Source: Halobacterium sp. CBA1132
GTDB taxonomy: Archaea; Halobacteriota; Halobacteria; Halobacteriales; Halobacteriaceae
DNA length: 64,000 nucleotides
Assembly (NCBI RefSeq): GCF_001485535.1
Contig: NZ_BCMZ01000001.1
Location: forward strand, 1,178,001-1,242,000
Direction: 5' to 3'
Below, piece by piece: positions 17,612 to 26,633 of this stretch. The first letter of the stretch is position 1. The number at the start of each line of letters is the position of its first letter. Made by a program: the position numbers and the translations under genes. The notes under the pieces were generated by a model. The model was not told the DNA's origin. It saw only the letters and a program-made list of their open reading frames with translations, and searched no databases.

Positions 17612-18724
17612 ATGCAGACGGTCGACGCCGCCGGCCTCCCGATTGGAGACGACCACCCGCCCCGCATCATGGGCGTGTTGAACGTCTCGAAGGAATCGCC
17701 GTACGACCCCAGCGTCTTCGACGACCCGGACGACGCGGCCGCGTACGTCGACGAGGAACTCGTCGGCGAGGGCGCGGACATCGTCGACGTCGGCCTCGAA
17801 TCCGCGAACAAGAAGTTCGACGTGCTCTCCGCCGAGCAGGAACTGGAGCGCCTCGATACCGCCGTCGAGACCATCCAGCGCGTCGAGGGCGACGCCGTGT
17901 TCTCCATCGAGACGCGGTACGCGGCGGTCGCCGACGAGGCGCTCTCGCGGGGCTTCGACATGGTCAACGACATCTGCGGGTTCGCCGACCCCGAGATGCC
18001 CGCGGTCTGTGAGGCCCACGACGCGGCGGTCGTGAAGATGGCGAGTCCGCCGGACCTCGAACGACCCGGCGCAATCGAGGAAGTTGATGATATCTACGAC
18101 GCGCTCACGCTGAACGGTTTCACGGACAAGACCATCGTCGACCCCGCGTTCGGCGGGTGGAGCGAAGCCAAGACCATCGATGACGACCGGGAGACGTTCG
18201 ACCGCCTGCGGGAGTTCCGCGGGCACGGCTACCCGATTCTGGTCTCCATTAACCGGAAGAACTTCCTCCGAGAGGTCGCCGGCCGCTCCACCGAGGAGGC
18301 GCTGCCCGTGTCGCTGGCGGCGACGTCGATGGCCGTCGAGCGCGGCGCACACGTAATTCGAACCCATGACGTCGCGGAGACGCGAGACGCCGCGCTCGTC
18401 GGCGACGAGTTCCGCCGCGACCGCTACGACGCCGCTCGCGTCGAAGAACTGGACGTGACGACGGTCGCCGAGGCCGAACGCCACGTCGCGCGCTTCGACG
18501 GGGACTTCGATGCGGCCGACGACGCGGTGGCTCGCGCGTACGAAGTGCAGGGACTCGACGACGACGACCGGGCGACGCTCACCGACGCGGGCGTCGCTGT
18601 TACAGGCGGGGATCCGTCGTTCGTCGCCGGCCCGCTGAGCGTCCTCCGAGCGGCCGGCGAGCGCCTTGAATCCCGTGAGGGCGCGCTGGGGGAGCTCGCG
18701 GCAGCGTGGACGAGCCACGCGTAA
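17612..18724 (+). CDS. folP: Dihydropteroate synthase
   Basis: Condenses a pterin pyrophosphate with p-aminobenzoate or a related arylamine in folate/methanopterin synthesis. The 370-residue TIM-barrel protein has the first signature PRIMGVLNVSKESPYDPS and the second ADIVDVGLESANKKFDVLS, with MVNDICGFADPEM and HVIRTHDVAETRDA as the later pterin-pocket and anion-site blocks. About 100 extra C-terminal residues follow the barrel. The frame opens at 17498, but similarity begins at the ATG at 17612. mptE, which makes the pterin pyrophosphate substrate, lies just downstream, so the pair forms consecutive pathway steps. Confidence 0.9.
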   Translation: MQTVDAAGLPIGDDHPPRIMGVLNVSKESPYDPSVFDDPDDAAAYVDEELVGEGADIVDVGLESANKKFDVLSAEQELERLDTAVETIQRVEGDAVFSIETRYAAVADEALSRGFDMVNDICGFADPEMPAVCEAHDAAVVKMASPPDLERPGAIEEVDDIYDALTLNGFTDKTIVDPAFGGWSEAKTIDDDRETFDRLREFRGHGYPILVSINRKNFLREVAGRSTEEALPVSLAATSMAVERGAHVIRTHDVAETRDAALVGDEFRRDRYDAARVEELDVTTVAEAERHVARFDGDFDAADDAVARAYEVQGLDDDDRATLTDAGVAVTGGDPSFVAGPLSVLRAAGERLESREGALGELAAAWTSHA

Positions 18725-18750
18725 CGGGAAAGCTTATACCCGCGGCGCCA

Positions 18751-18824
18751 AAATCCCGGGTTGGAAGCCGGACCCCCGCTGGGTAGGGGTACTTCGCGGG
18801 GCGTCTCGGCTCGAACCAGGAATT
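18751..18824 (+). ncRNA. Candidate structured RNA between folP and mptE
   Basis: The segment folds into one long hairpin. The outer helix pairs AAT(52-54)/ATT(122-124), CC(56-57)/GG(119-120) and GGTT(59-62)/AACC(114-117), numbers being 18700 plus the value. AGCCG at 18766-18770 then pairs with CGGCT at 18807-18811, and CCCCGC at 18774-18779 with GCGGGG at 18796-18801 around a 16-nt loop. A TATA-like CTTATA at 18733-18738 would start transcription near 18758-18762, and a T-rich stretch follows at 18824-18836. It could be a small RNA, a folP terminator or an mptE 5' leader. The structure is seen; the function is not known. Confidence 0.5.
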
Positions 18825-18855
18825 CTTTCATTTATTCGACCACGTAGCCATAGCC

Positions 18856-19533
18856 ATGGAGTTCGCCGATTGGGCGCCGGTTTACGAGGACGTACTCGCC
18901 GATTTCGGGTTCGATAGGGCCGCTGACGAGCGAGCGCGGGACGCGCTCGCCGAGCGCGTCGAGCCGTTCGACCTGCCGCGGTTGGACTGCACCGGACAGC
19001 GGGTCGCAGTCGCGGGCGGCGCCGCGTCACTGGCCGACGAGACCACACTCGCGGCCGACGCGGATGTCGTGTTCGCGGCGTCGACGGCCGTGGACGTGCT
19101 TGCCGACGCGGGCGTCGACGTCGACCTGATGGTGACTGACCTCGACAAGAACCCCGGAACTGCGCGCCGACTCACCGAGGCCGGGACGCCCGTCGCGGCG
19201 CACGCTCACGGCGACAACGTCTCCGCCGTCCGCGAGCAGATACCGACGTTCGACCTCGCGCACGTCCTCGGGACGACGCAGGCCGAGCCAGTCGGTCCCG
19301 TGGTCAACTTCGGCGGGTTCACCGACGGCGACCGGGCGGCGTTCCTCGCAGACCACCTCGGCGCCGCCGAACTGTGCTTCCCCGGGTGGGACTTTGACGA
19401 CTCTTCAGTCGGCGACCAGAAGGCGCAGAAACTGGCGTGGGCCGAACGCCTCCTCCACTGGCTCGAACGCCGCCGCGGCGACCGCTTCGGCGTGCTCGAC
19501 GGCCGACGCGACAGTGTTGACGCGCTACCGTGA
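18856..19533 (+). CDS. mptE: 6-hydroxymethylpterin diphosphokinase MptE
   Basis: Transfers pyrophosphate from ATP to 6-hydroxymethyl-7,8-dihydropterin, giving the substrate of dihydropteroate synthase. The 225-residue protein matches the archaeal DUF115/MptE family: start MEFADWAPVYEDVLADFGFD, RVAVAGGAASLAD, VDLMVTDLDKNP (Asp-rich metal/ATP site), HAHGDN and VVNFGGFTDGDRA, ending with GWDFDD. It follows folP by 131 bp, with a separate TATA-like TTCATTTATT about 25 bp before the ATG. It converges on a lipoprotein gene and abuts it without spacing. Confidence 0.93.
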   Translation: MEFADWAPVYEDVLADFGFDRAADERARDALAERVEPFDLPRLDCTGQRVAVAGGAASLADETTLAADADVVFAASTAVDVLADAGVDVDLMVTDLDKNPGTARRLTEAGTPVAAHAHGDNVSAVREQIPTFDLAHVLGTTQAEPVGPVVNFGGFTDGDRAAFLADHLGAAELCFPGWDFDDSSVGDQKAQKLAWAERLLHWLERRRGDRFGVLDGRRDSVDALP

Positions 19534-19896
19534 CTACCCGCCGACGGTGACGGTGGCGTCGTTGTCGATGCCGACGGAGACCGTGTCGTCGTCGCTGGTG
19601 AACTCGTAGGACTGCTCGGTCGTCTCGCCGTCGACGGTGACGGCGACGGTGTACTCGCCGCTCCCTTCGAACGCCGGCAGTTCCGCGTCAGTTTCGGCGT
19701 CGACGGTCGAGGCCTCGGTGTACACCGCGTCCCCATCGTTCAGCACTTCCACAGTCACTTCGTGGCTCGTCTCGTCGTTGTTGACGACGAGCACGTTCGT
19801 CGTCGACGGACCCCCGAAGACGGCGCTACAGCCCGCTGTCGCCGCGAGGACGGCGACGAGGGCGACGGCTACGACCTGTTTGCTTCGACTCTGCAT
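19534..19896 (-). CDS. Small secreted lipoprotein, uncharacterised
   Basis: A 120-residue precursor: MQSRSKQVVAVALVAVL forms a Sec-type signal, followed by the lipobox TAGC near residue 23. The mature part is a small beta-sandwich-like domain with acidic, Thr-rich strands (SHEVTVEVLNDGDAVY; EYTVAVTVDGETTEQSYEF). A longer open frame to 20598 exists, but its extra part is antisense to the oxidoreductase and rejected. The stop abuts the mptE stop. Function is unknown. Confidence 0.75.
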   Translation of the reverse strand: MQSRSKQVVAVALVAVLAATAGCSAVFGGPSTTNVLVVNNDETSHEVTVEVLNDGDAVYTEASTVDAETDAELPAFEGSGEYTVAVTVDGETTEQSYEFTSDDDTVSVGIDNDATVTVGG

Positions 19897-19972
19897 ACGT
19901 AGTCGTGGCTGACGGCACGTAAAGAAGGCCGGATAGCTCAAAGAGCGTTCGTAGTCTCCCCGACCGTGGGTT

Positions 19973-20974
19973 TCACTCCGGCGCGACGGCCGCCATCGTC
20001 TCGTCGATGACTCCGGGGTCGGCGGCGCGCGGGAACGAGACGGCGATGGCGTCGATGCCGTCGACGGCCGCGAACTCCGCGACGCGCTCGCGGACGGTCT
20101 CGGGCGTGCCGGCCGCCGCCAGCGAGTCCAGCAGGTCGTCAGTGACGCTCCCGACGGCGCGCTCGTGTTCGTCGTTCTGCCACGCCTCGTAGATGGTCTC
20201 GGCGGCGTCCTCGTGGCCCTGTCGGGCGAGGGCGTCCCGATAGAATGTCCCCATACCGCCGACGTAGAACGCGAGGTGCTGACGCGCGAGGTCGCGGGCG
20301 CGCTCGCCGTCGTCGAGGGCACAGCACGGCAGCACGAACGTCGCCTGCACGTCCTCGACGTCGCGGTCGCCGAGGTCCGCGCCGCGCTGGAGGTCTTCGT
20401 AGCGCTCGCGGAACCCGTCCCGGGTGAACATGAGCGCGTGCCAGCCGTCCGCGAACCGGCCCGCGAGTTCGACGGCCTTCGGCCCCATCCCGGTGACGTC
20501 GACCTCGGGCGCTGGCTCCGGTGGGCCTTGGCGCAGCCGGAAGCCTCGCGTCTGGATAATGTCGCCGTCGTAGTCGACCTGCTCGCCCGACAGCACACGC
20601 CGGACGACGTCGACGTACTCGCGGGTCCGCTTCAGAGGGTTCCCGAAGTCCTCGCCGTGCCAGCCCTCCACGACGGCGGGGCCGCTCGGACCGAGGCCGA
20701 GGCGGAACCGGCCCTCGGAGTGCTCCTGTAGCGTGGCGGCGGTCTGCCCGAGGAGCGCGGGACTCCGAGAGTACGTGTTCACGATGCTGGTGCCGACGCC
20801 GATGGTGTCGGTGCGGTCAGCGAGCGCGGACAGCGTAGTGACGGCGTCCCGCCCCCACGTCTCCGGGAACCACGCGCGGTCGTAGCCCAGTTCCTCGGCG
20901 CGCACTCCGATGTCGACGACGTCCGACAGCGAGTCCTGTGCGGCGACCGGCAGGTGGACGGTGCGGCGAGTCAC
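19973..20974 (-). CDS. LLM-class F420-dependent oxidoreductase (Mer-like)
   Basis: A 333-residue TIM-barrel protein of the bacterial-luciferase-like superfamily that uses coenzyme F420 in archaea. It resembles methylenetetrahydromethanopterin reductase (EELGYDRAWFPETWGRDAV; IGVGTSIVNTYSRSPALLGQ; GLGPSGPAVVEGWHG; GMGPKAVELAGRFADGW). I prefer the GTG at 20974 over the ATG at 21001 because the TATA-like ATTTAT lies at the latter position. Its placement near folP and mptE supports a role with C1-carrying pterins, but the substrate is not determined by the sequence. Confidence 0.87.
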   Translation of the reverse strand: MTRRTVHLPVAAQDSLSDVVDIGVRAEELGYDRAWFPETWGRDAVTTLSALADRTDTIGVGTSIVNTYSRSPALLGQTAATLQEHSEGRFRLGLGPSGPAVVEGWHGEDFGNPLKRTREYVDVVRRVLSGEQVDYDGDIIQTRGFRLRQGPPEPAPEVDVTGMGPKAVELAGRFADGWHALMFTRDGFRERYEDLQRGADLGDRDVEDVQATFVLPCCALDDGERARDLARQHLAFYVGGMGTFYRDALARQGHEDAAETIYEAWQNDEHERAVGSVTDDLLDSLAAAGTPETVRERVAEFAAVDGIDAIAVSFPRAADPGVIDETMAAVAPE

Positions 20975-21044
20975 GCCTCCGAGTTCCGCGCCGCACCGCA
21001 TAAATCTGTGTCAACTCGTGGCAACCCGCGGTGGGTTGGCCGCC

Positions 21045-22601
21045 TCACTCCTCGACGAGTTCGAACTTCTGGACTTTTCCGGTGGTCGTGCGCGGGAGTT
21101 CGTCCACGAACTCGATGACGCGGGGGTGTTTGTACTCCGCGAGGCGCTCCAAGCAGAACTGCTGGAGTTCGTCGGCGGTCACGTCGGCGTCGGGCGCCTT
21201 CACGACGAACGCCTTCACCGTCTCGCCGCGGCGCTCGTCCGGGATGCCGACGACGGCGGCGTCAGCGACCGCGTCGTGCTCGAAGAGGAGTTCCTCGATT
21301 TCGCGGGGGTAGACGTTGTAGCCCGCGGTATTAATCATGTGCTTCTTGCGGTCTGCGATGTAGAAGTAGCCGTCCTCGTCCTGGTAGCCGAGGTCGCCCG
21401 TGTGGAACCACCGCTTCCCGTCTGCCTCGGTGAACGCTTCCTCGTTGGCCTCGGGCAGCCCCGAGTACCCCTTCATCACGTTCGGGCCGGCGACGACCAA
21501 CTCGCCCGTGATGTCGTCCATGTCGACGTCGTCCTCGTCGACCGGGCCCTCCTCGACCGGCGGAACGTCCTCGAAGTCCTCGGTGACGATTCGGGCGTCG
21601 ATGCCCTCCAGGGGCTTCCCGATGGAGCCAACGCGACGGCCCACGTCGTGGGTGTTGAAGTGGGTCACCGGGCTGGTCTCCGTGAGGCCGTACCCCTCGT
21701 AGATTTCCACGTCGTACAGCTCCTCGAAGCGCCGCAGCACCTCCACGGGGAGCCCGGAGCCGCCGGACGTGCACTGGCGCAGGCTGGAGAGGTCGAACTC
21801 CTCGGCGTTCGGCTGATTGATGGCGTCGTTGTACATCGCGGGAACGGCGTCGAACAGCGTCAGCTCCGCGTCCTCGATGAGCGACAGCGCCTGCTGGGCG
21901 TCCCACGACGGCAGCGGGTAGAACGACGCCCCGGAGAACAGGGCGGCGTTCATCGCCACCGTCATCCCGTAGATGTGGAACAGCGGGAGCACGCCAATCT
22001 TGCTGTCCGAGGGCTTGACGCCGCCCGCGACGATGTCCTGGGACTGCTTGGCGTTCGACGCGAGGTTGTAGTGGGTGAGCTGGACGCCCTTTGGCTGGCC
22101 GGTCGTCCCCGACGTGTACGGCTGCACGGCGAGGTCGTCGTCCGCGCGGTCGGCGACGCTGTCGTCGCCGTCGGTGAGGAACTCCCGGAACGGCGTGCCC
22201 GTGTCGGCGCCCTCGCCGACGGTGACGACGCGCTCGACGTTCGTGTCGTCGCGCACCTGCTCGACGAACGGCACGACGTCGGCGAGCGCGACGACGGTCT
22301 CGGCACCGGAGTCCGAGAGCAGGTGGCGGATTTCGCGGCTCTTGTACTGAGGATTCATCGGGACGACCGCACACCCCGCGCGGAGCGCGCCGTGGAAGGC
22401 GACGACGAACTGCGGGAGGTTCGGCAGGTAGATGCCGACGACGTCGCCCGCTTCGACACCCTCCTCGCGGAGCGCGGCGGCGAACTGACCGGTCTGCGCC
22501 CAGAACTCCCCGTAGGATAGCTCGGTGTCCTCGTAGGCGATGGCGAGCCGGTCGGGCTGCTCCTCGACGATGTCCTCGATGTGTCGAACCAGATTCGTCA
22601 T
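21045..22601 (-). CDS. Long-chain acyl-CoA synthetase (AMP-forming)
   Basis: Activates fatty or other carboxylic acids to acyl-CoA via an acyl-adenylate. The 518-residue protein has the AMP-binding motif YTSGTTGQPKGVQLTH near residue 155, the A4/A5 region GYGLTETSPVTHFN, the hinge GDLGYQDEDGYFYIADRKK and the C-terminal catalytic Lys in RTTTGKVQKFEL. It is a stand-alone gene divergent from a PaaI-type thioesterase; the two could activate and release acyl groups in the same pathway. The exact acyl specificity is not predictable. Confidence 0.92.
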   Translation of the reverse strand: MTNLVRHIEDIVEEQPDRLAIAYEDTELSYGEFWAQTGQFAAALREEGVEAGDVVGIYLPNLPQFVVAFHGALRAGCAVVPMNPQYKSREIRHLLSDSGAETVVALADVVPFVEQVRDDTNVERVVTVGEGADTGTPFREFLTDGDDSVADRADDDLAVQPYTSGTTGQPKGVQLTHYNLASNAKQSQDIVAGGVKPSDSKIGVLPLFHIYGMTVAMNAALFSGASFYPLPSWDAQQALSLIEDAELTLFDAVPAMYNDAINQPNAEEFDLSSLRQCTSGGSGLPVEVLRRFEELYDVEIYEGYGLTETSPVTHFNTHDVGRRVGSIGKPLEGIDARIVTEDFEDVPPVEEGPVDEDDVDMDDITGELVVAGPNVMKGYSGLPEANEEAFTEADGKRWFHTGDLGYQDEDGYFYIADRKKHMINTAGYNVYPREIEELLFEHDAVADAAVVGIPDERRGETVKAFVVKAPDADVTADELQQFCLERLAEYKHPRVIEFVDELPRTTTGKVQKFELVEE

Positions 22602-22700
22602 TGCTACCGTCCCGAACGGGATATATCAGGAAAAACATTCGCAAACCCGAAGCGCGTTCGACTCGGTGGGCTTTTGGCCGCCGCCCGTCGATTCGACGCC

Positions 22701-23150
22701 ATGACAGCGTTCGACGCCGAGGACGTGCAGGCGTTCATCCAATCGTACGTCGACGAACACGGTTTCCTCTCGTTTCTGGACCTCCAAGTGGAGGACGTCG
22801 ACGACGGCGAGATGACGCTGCGCATCCCCTACGACGAGAAACTCACCAACCACGGCGCCGGGGAGGGGAACGTCCACGGCGGCATCGCCGCGACCATCAT
22901 CGACACCGCGGGCGGGCTCGCCGTCCGCACGACCCTCGACGAACCCGTCACTGCGGGCGTCGCCACCATCGACTTGAACGTCTCGTACCTCCGGCCCGCC
23001 CGCGGCGACCTCGTCGCCGAAGCGGACGTGATTCGCGTCGGCTCCACGGTCGGCGTCGCCGAAGTCACGGTCACCTGCGAGGACGACGAGGGGGAGCGCG
23101 TGGAGGTCGCGGTCGGCCGCGGCTCGTTCCGCGTGTTCCGGGACGCCTAG
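22701..23150 (+). CDS. PaaI-family hot-dog thioesterase
   Basis: Hydrolyses acyl- or aryl-CoA thioesters. The 149-residue single hot-dog domain contains the family motif HGGIAATIIDTAGGLAV, with the catalytic Asp in IDTA, and the strand VATIDLNVSYLRPARGDLVAEA. The ATG at 22701 is chosen because the frame upstream (from 22581) covers the acyl-CoA synthetase promoter and lacks similarity. It is divergent from the acyl-CoA synthetase gene with about 100 bp between the starts. Confidence 0.9.
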   Translation: MTAFDAEDVQAFIQSYVDEHGFLSFLDLQVEDVDDGEMTLRIPYDEKLTNHGAGEGNVHGGIAATIIDTAGGLAVRTTLDEPVTAGVATIDLNVSYLRPARGDLVAEADVIRVGSTVGVAEVTVTCEDDEGERVEVAVGRGSFRVFRDA

Positions 23151-23173
23151 CGGCTTCGACGACCCGACCGCAG

Positions 23174-23833
23174 TCAGAGTTCCGACGTTCGTACGATGAG
23201 GACGCCGGCACCGGCCACGAAGCTCACGAGGTACCCCGCGGCGAGCGCGACGGCGGACGGCGGGTGGACGAACAGGAGGACCCAGTAACCGACGAGCGGA
23301 CAGACGCTGAGCGCGTACAGCAACCGGAAGCCGCGAGACCCCTTCGTGACGTCCAGCGTCCCGTCTTGGGACCGCAACGTCCACGCGGCCACGAAGGAAC
23401 CGCCACCGAACACCGCGCCGACGACGCTGCCCGCGACGGTGGCCCTCGAAATCAAGTCACTGGCGAGGGCGCCGTCGGTCACGACGCCGAGGAACGACGC
23501 GAGCCACCAGAACGAGGCGAATAGGGCGCTCCCGACGGGGACGAACAAGACGAGTAGGACGACACGAAGGGTCGTCGTGAGTTGGACGTCGCCACTCTGG
23601 ACTCCGTCGAGCAGGTCCCAGTACCAGTCCCAGACCCATCCGGAAGCCCAGTAGACGCCGGCGCCACCGAGCACGGCCGCGACGCCGAGCGCGGTCGTGG
23701 TCGCGTCACCAGAGAGCACGCCTAGAACGGCCAGAATAGCGCCCAACGGCGCCAAGAGCGCGCCACAGAGCCGCAACAGCCTCCGCGACAGTCTCTCAGG
23801 GTCCACGCCGGAATATGTCAACGCACGCGTCAA
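23174..23833 (-). CDS. Uncharacterised membrane protein
   Basis: A 219-residue protein with six hydrophobic segments: near residues 22-42, 47-65, 88-115, 125-145, 170-188 and 192-212. A Trp-rich YWASGWVWDWYWDLLDGV loop follows segment two. No known catalytic or transport motif is visible, and I do not recognise the family. A GTG start nine codons in (VDPERLSRRL) is an alternative. It is convergent with the thioesterase gene and divergent from the photolyase. Confidence 0.7.
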   Translation of the reverse strand: MTRALTYSGVDPERLSRRLLRLCGALLAPLGAILAVLGVLSGDATTTALGVAAVLGGAGVYWASGWVWDWYWDLLDGVQSGDVQLTTTLRVVLLVLFVPVGSALFASFWWLASFLGVVTDGALASDLISRATVAGSVVGAVFGGGSFVAAWTLRSQDGTLDVTKGSRGFRLLYALSVCPLVGYWVLLFVHPPSAVALAAGYLVSFVAGAGVLIVRTSEL

Positions 23834-23922
23834 AGGAGTTCCGAAATTTAGGTGGGTCGGGACCGACGCGGCTCGGCGTCGAGACCCCTACTTTGAGGGA
23901 GCGCGACGCCGAAACTCGGGTC

Positions 23923-25320
23923 ATGCAGCTGTTCTGGCACCGCCGGGACCTCCGCACGGCCGACAACCGCGGGCTCGCCGCGGCCGCCGACGCGGGCGAG
24001 GTCGTCCCGGTGTTCTGTTTCGACGACGAGATTCTCGCGCACGCCAGTCCGCCGCGCGTGGCGTTCATGCTGGACGCGCTGGCGGCGCTCCGCGAGCGCT
24101 ACCGCGACCTCGGCGGCGACCTCGTGGTTCGGCGCGGCGACCCGTCGGCGGTGCTGCCCGACCTCGCCGACGAGTACGGAGCGGAGCGCGTGGTCTGGAA
24201 CCACGACTACTCGGGGCTCGCGAGAGAGCGCGACGAAGCCGTTCGCGCGGCGCTCGACGATGCGGGCGTCGCCCACGAGCAGCACCACGACGCGGTCTTC
24301 CACGCGCCCGGCGAGATTCGCACGAACGCCGGCGACCCGTACTCCGTCTACACGTACTTCTGGAAGAAGTGGCGGGACCGCGAGAAGCCTGCTCCGTTCC
24401 CCGAGCCCGCGGAAGGCGACCTCGCTGACGTGTCCGGGGAGGCGTTGCCGACGCTCGCCGACCTCGGATTCGAGGAGCCGGACGCGACGCTGCCTGACGC
24501 GGGCACGGACGCCGCTCGGGAGCGCCTCGCGGACTTCTGCGAGGACGACATCTTCCGCTACGAGGACGCCCGCGACTACCCCGCGGACGGCGCTACGTCC
24601 CGGCTCTCACAGGACCTCAAGTTCGGGACAATCGGCGTCCGCGAGGTGTACGACCGCACCGAAGCGGCGATGGAGCGAGCGGACGGAGAGGCGGAGCGCG
24701 AGAGCGTCGAGGAGTACCAAGGGCAGTTGGCGTGGCGGGAGTTCTACGCGCAGGTGCTGTACTTCAACCCTGACGTGGTCTCGCAGAACTACAAGGACTA
24801 CGAGCAGCCAATCGAGTGGCGCGACGACGACGAGGAACTGCGGGCGTGGAAGCGCGGGGAAACCGGCTACCCGATTGTGGATGCTGGGATGCGCCAGCTA
24901 CGCGAGGAGGCGTACATGCACAACCGCGTCCGGATGATCGTCGCGTCGTTCCTCACGAAGGACCTCCTGCAGGACTGGCGCGCGGGCTACGACCACTTCC
25001 GCGAGCGCCTCGTCGACCACGACACGGCCAACGACAACGGCGGCTGGCAGTGGGCGGGTTCGACGGGCACGGACGCCCAGCCGTACTTCCGCGTATTCAA
25101 TCCGACAACGCAGGGCGAACGATACGACCCGGACGCCGAGTACATCACCGAGTACGTCCCCGAGTTGCGGGGCGTACCCGCGGAGAAGATTCACGCGTGG
25201 CCGGAGCTGGACGACGAGGAGCGCGCGTCGCTGGCGCCCGACTACCCCGACCCGATTGTGGACCACAGCGAGCGCCGCGAGGAAGCGATTTCGATGTTCG
25301 AGCGGGCGCGCGGCGACTAG
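23923..25320 (+). CDS. phr: Deoxyribodipyrimidine photolyase (class I CPD)
   Basis: Blue-light-driven repair of cyclobutane pyrimidine dimers. The 465-residue protein has the N-terminal alpha/beta domain (LFWHRRDLRTADNRGLAAA) and the FAD-binding C-terminal domain. Key FAD and dimer-binding segments are visible: GATSRLSQDLKFGT, WREFYAQVL, GYPIVDAGMRQL, and the class signature WQWAGSTGTDAQPYFRVFNP near residue 385. The frame opens at 23815, but similarity begins at the ATG at 23923. It overlaps the convergent MFS gene by 4 bp. Confidence 0.95.
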   Translation: MQLFWHRRDLRTADNRGLAAAADAGEVVPVFCFDDEILAHASPPRVAFMLDALAALRERYRDLGGDLVVRRGDPSAVLPDLADEYGAERVVWNHDYSGLARERDEAVRAALDDAGVAHEQHHDAVFHAPGEIRTNAGDPYSVYTYFWKKWRDREKPAPFPEPAEGDLADVSGEALPTLADLGFEEPDATLPDAGTDAARERLADFCEDDIFRYEDARDYPADGATSRLSQDLKFGTIGVREVYDRTEAAMERADGEAERESVEEYQGQLAWREFYAQVLYFNPDVVSQNYKDYEQPIEWRDDDEELRAWKRGETGYPIVDAGMRQLREEAYMHNRVRMIVASFLTKDLLQDWRAGYDHFRERLVDHDTANDNGGWQWAGSTGTDAQPYFRVFNPTTQGERYDPDAEYITEYVPELRGVPAEKIHAWPELDDEERASLAPDYPDPIVDHSERREEAISMFERARGD

Positions 25321-26483
25321 GCCCGTCGCGCGACCTGCGTCCAGACGACGACGGCGCCGACGGCGGTGACCGCGGCAGCGAGCGTCCACGCGAGGTCGTA
25401 GCCGAAGCCGTCGACGACGAGTCCGAACAGCGGCGGCGCGGCGATGCCGCCGAGGTTCAGCATCGTCTGGCCGCCCGCGGTGGCCGCGCCCACTTCGTCG
25501 TCGTCGACGATCGCGGTCATCGTGGCGTAGTAGACGCCGGGGAATCCGAGGATGAACAGCCCCAGCAGCGCGAACGCGACGGCGGACGTCCACGGTGTCT
25601 CCGCGACAGTGACGCCGAGGAAGCAGACCGCCGCGAGGACGGCTTGTACGGTCAACACGAGCGCGGGGCCGCGGGCCGGCGCGCCGCCCATTCGGTCCGA
25701 GAGCGCGCCGCCGACGAGCCGGCCGACGCTCCCCGAGACCTGTACGCCCGCGAGGACGGCGCCCGCGAAGCCGGCGGCGACGGCGACGGACTCCGTCATG
25801 TGCAGGACGACGTAGCCAGTCGTCGTGAACACCGTAGCGCCGAGGAAGAGGCCGGCGACGACGAGGCCGCGATACGCGGGATCGTCGAGGAGCCCGCGCA
25901 CGTCGGGCATCGAGAGGGTGCCGGAGCCGGTGGTGCCCTCGTAGCCGGCGGCGAACGCCGCGGCGACGACGACGGCGGCGCCGGCGACCACGAGGAAGCC
26001 GCCGCGCCAGCCGAACCGAGTGGCGGCGACGCCGGTGACGAGGAGCGCGCCGGCGCCGGACCCGGCGGTGACGCCGACCTGTTTGACGTTCATCGCGAGG
26101 TTCCGGCTGTTCCGTGGGGAGACGGCGACGATGGCGCGGTTGGTGGCGGGCATCGCGGTGGCGTACGCGAACCCGAGGACGACGAGCGCGGCGAGCAACA
26201 GCGGGAACGTCGGCGCGTACGCGACGCCGACGCAGCCGACGGCCACTCCGAGCAGTCCCGCAATCATCACGGGCCGTTCGCCGTATCCGTCGACGGCCGC
26301 GCCCGTGCCGAACAACAGAACCGTGTAGCCGAGCATGATGGCGGTGACGACGGTGCCCGTGAGCGCGCGGGAGAGTCCGAAGTCCTCGCGCACGAACGCC
26401 GTCGACGCGAAGATGGCGTAGAAGGCGAGACTCGCGGTGAACTGCCACCCCGTCACGAGGCCGACGCCGCGCCACGAACGCAT
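25317..26483 (-). CDS. Major facilitator superfamily transporter
   Basis: A 388-residue membrane protein with about twelve hydrophobic helices. It has the MFS loop 2-3 signature in degenerate form (GTGAAVDGYGERPVMIAG) and a second half starting near GLLDDPAYRGLVVAGLFLG, with the repeat loop GGALSDRMGGAPARG. I prefer the ATG at 26483 (MRSWRGVGLV) because it begins just before the first helix and has a GGAGG stretch about 15 bp upstream. The substrate is unknown; the architecture resembles oxalate/formate-antiporter-like or nitrate-porter-like families. Confidence 0.85.
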   Translation of the reverse strand: MRSWRGVGLVTGWQFTASLAFYAIFASTAFVREDFGLSRALTGTVVTAIMLGYTVLLFGTGAAVDGYGERPVMIAGLLGVAVGCVGVAYAPTFPLLLAALVVLGFAYATAMPATNRAIVAVSPRNSRNLAMNVKQVGVTAGSGAGALLVTGVAATRFGWRGGFLVVAGAAVVVAAAFAAGYEGTTGSGTLSMPDVRGLLDDPAYRGLVVAGLFLGATVFTTTGYVVLHMTESVAVAAGFAGAVLAGVQVSGSVGRLVGGALSDRMGGAPARGPALVLTVQAVLAAVCFLGVTVAETPWTSAVAFALLGLFILGFPGVYYATMTAIVDDDEVGAATAGGQTMLNLGGIAAPPLFGLVVDGFGYDLAWTLAAAVTAVGAVVVWTQVARRA

Positions 26484-26633
26484 GCGCGTTCGTCGGACCT
26501 CCTGACGTATGTGATTGACCATCCGAACCGCGTGCAAGCGGCGCCACTCGCCCGTTTCCGTGGGGCGTGCTAGCACGAACGCCACAAACGTTTAACACGA
26601 ACCGCTACGATAATCCTCCCGGGTGATTGCACC

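Noticed and set aside
19534-20598. Extended 354-residue version of the small lipoprotein
   Set aside because: The extra N-terminal part is a Ser/Arg/Thr-rich shadow of the LLM oxidoreductase; the signal peptide and lipobox define the start at 19896.
24898-26598. 566-codon minus-strand open frame across photolyase and MFS genes
   Set aside because: Runs antisense to the photolyase and out of frame through the MFS gene; composition is Arg-rich and non-protein-like.
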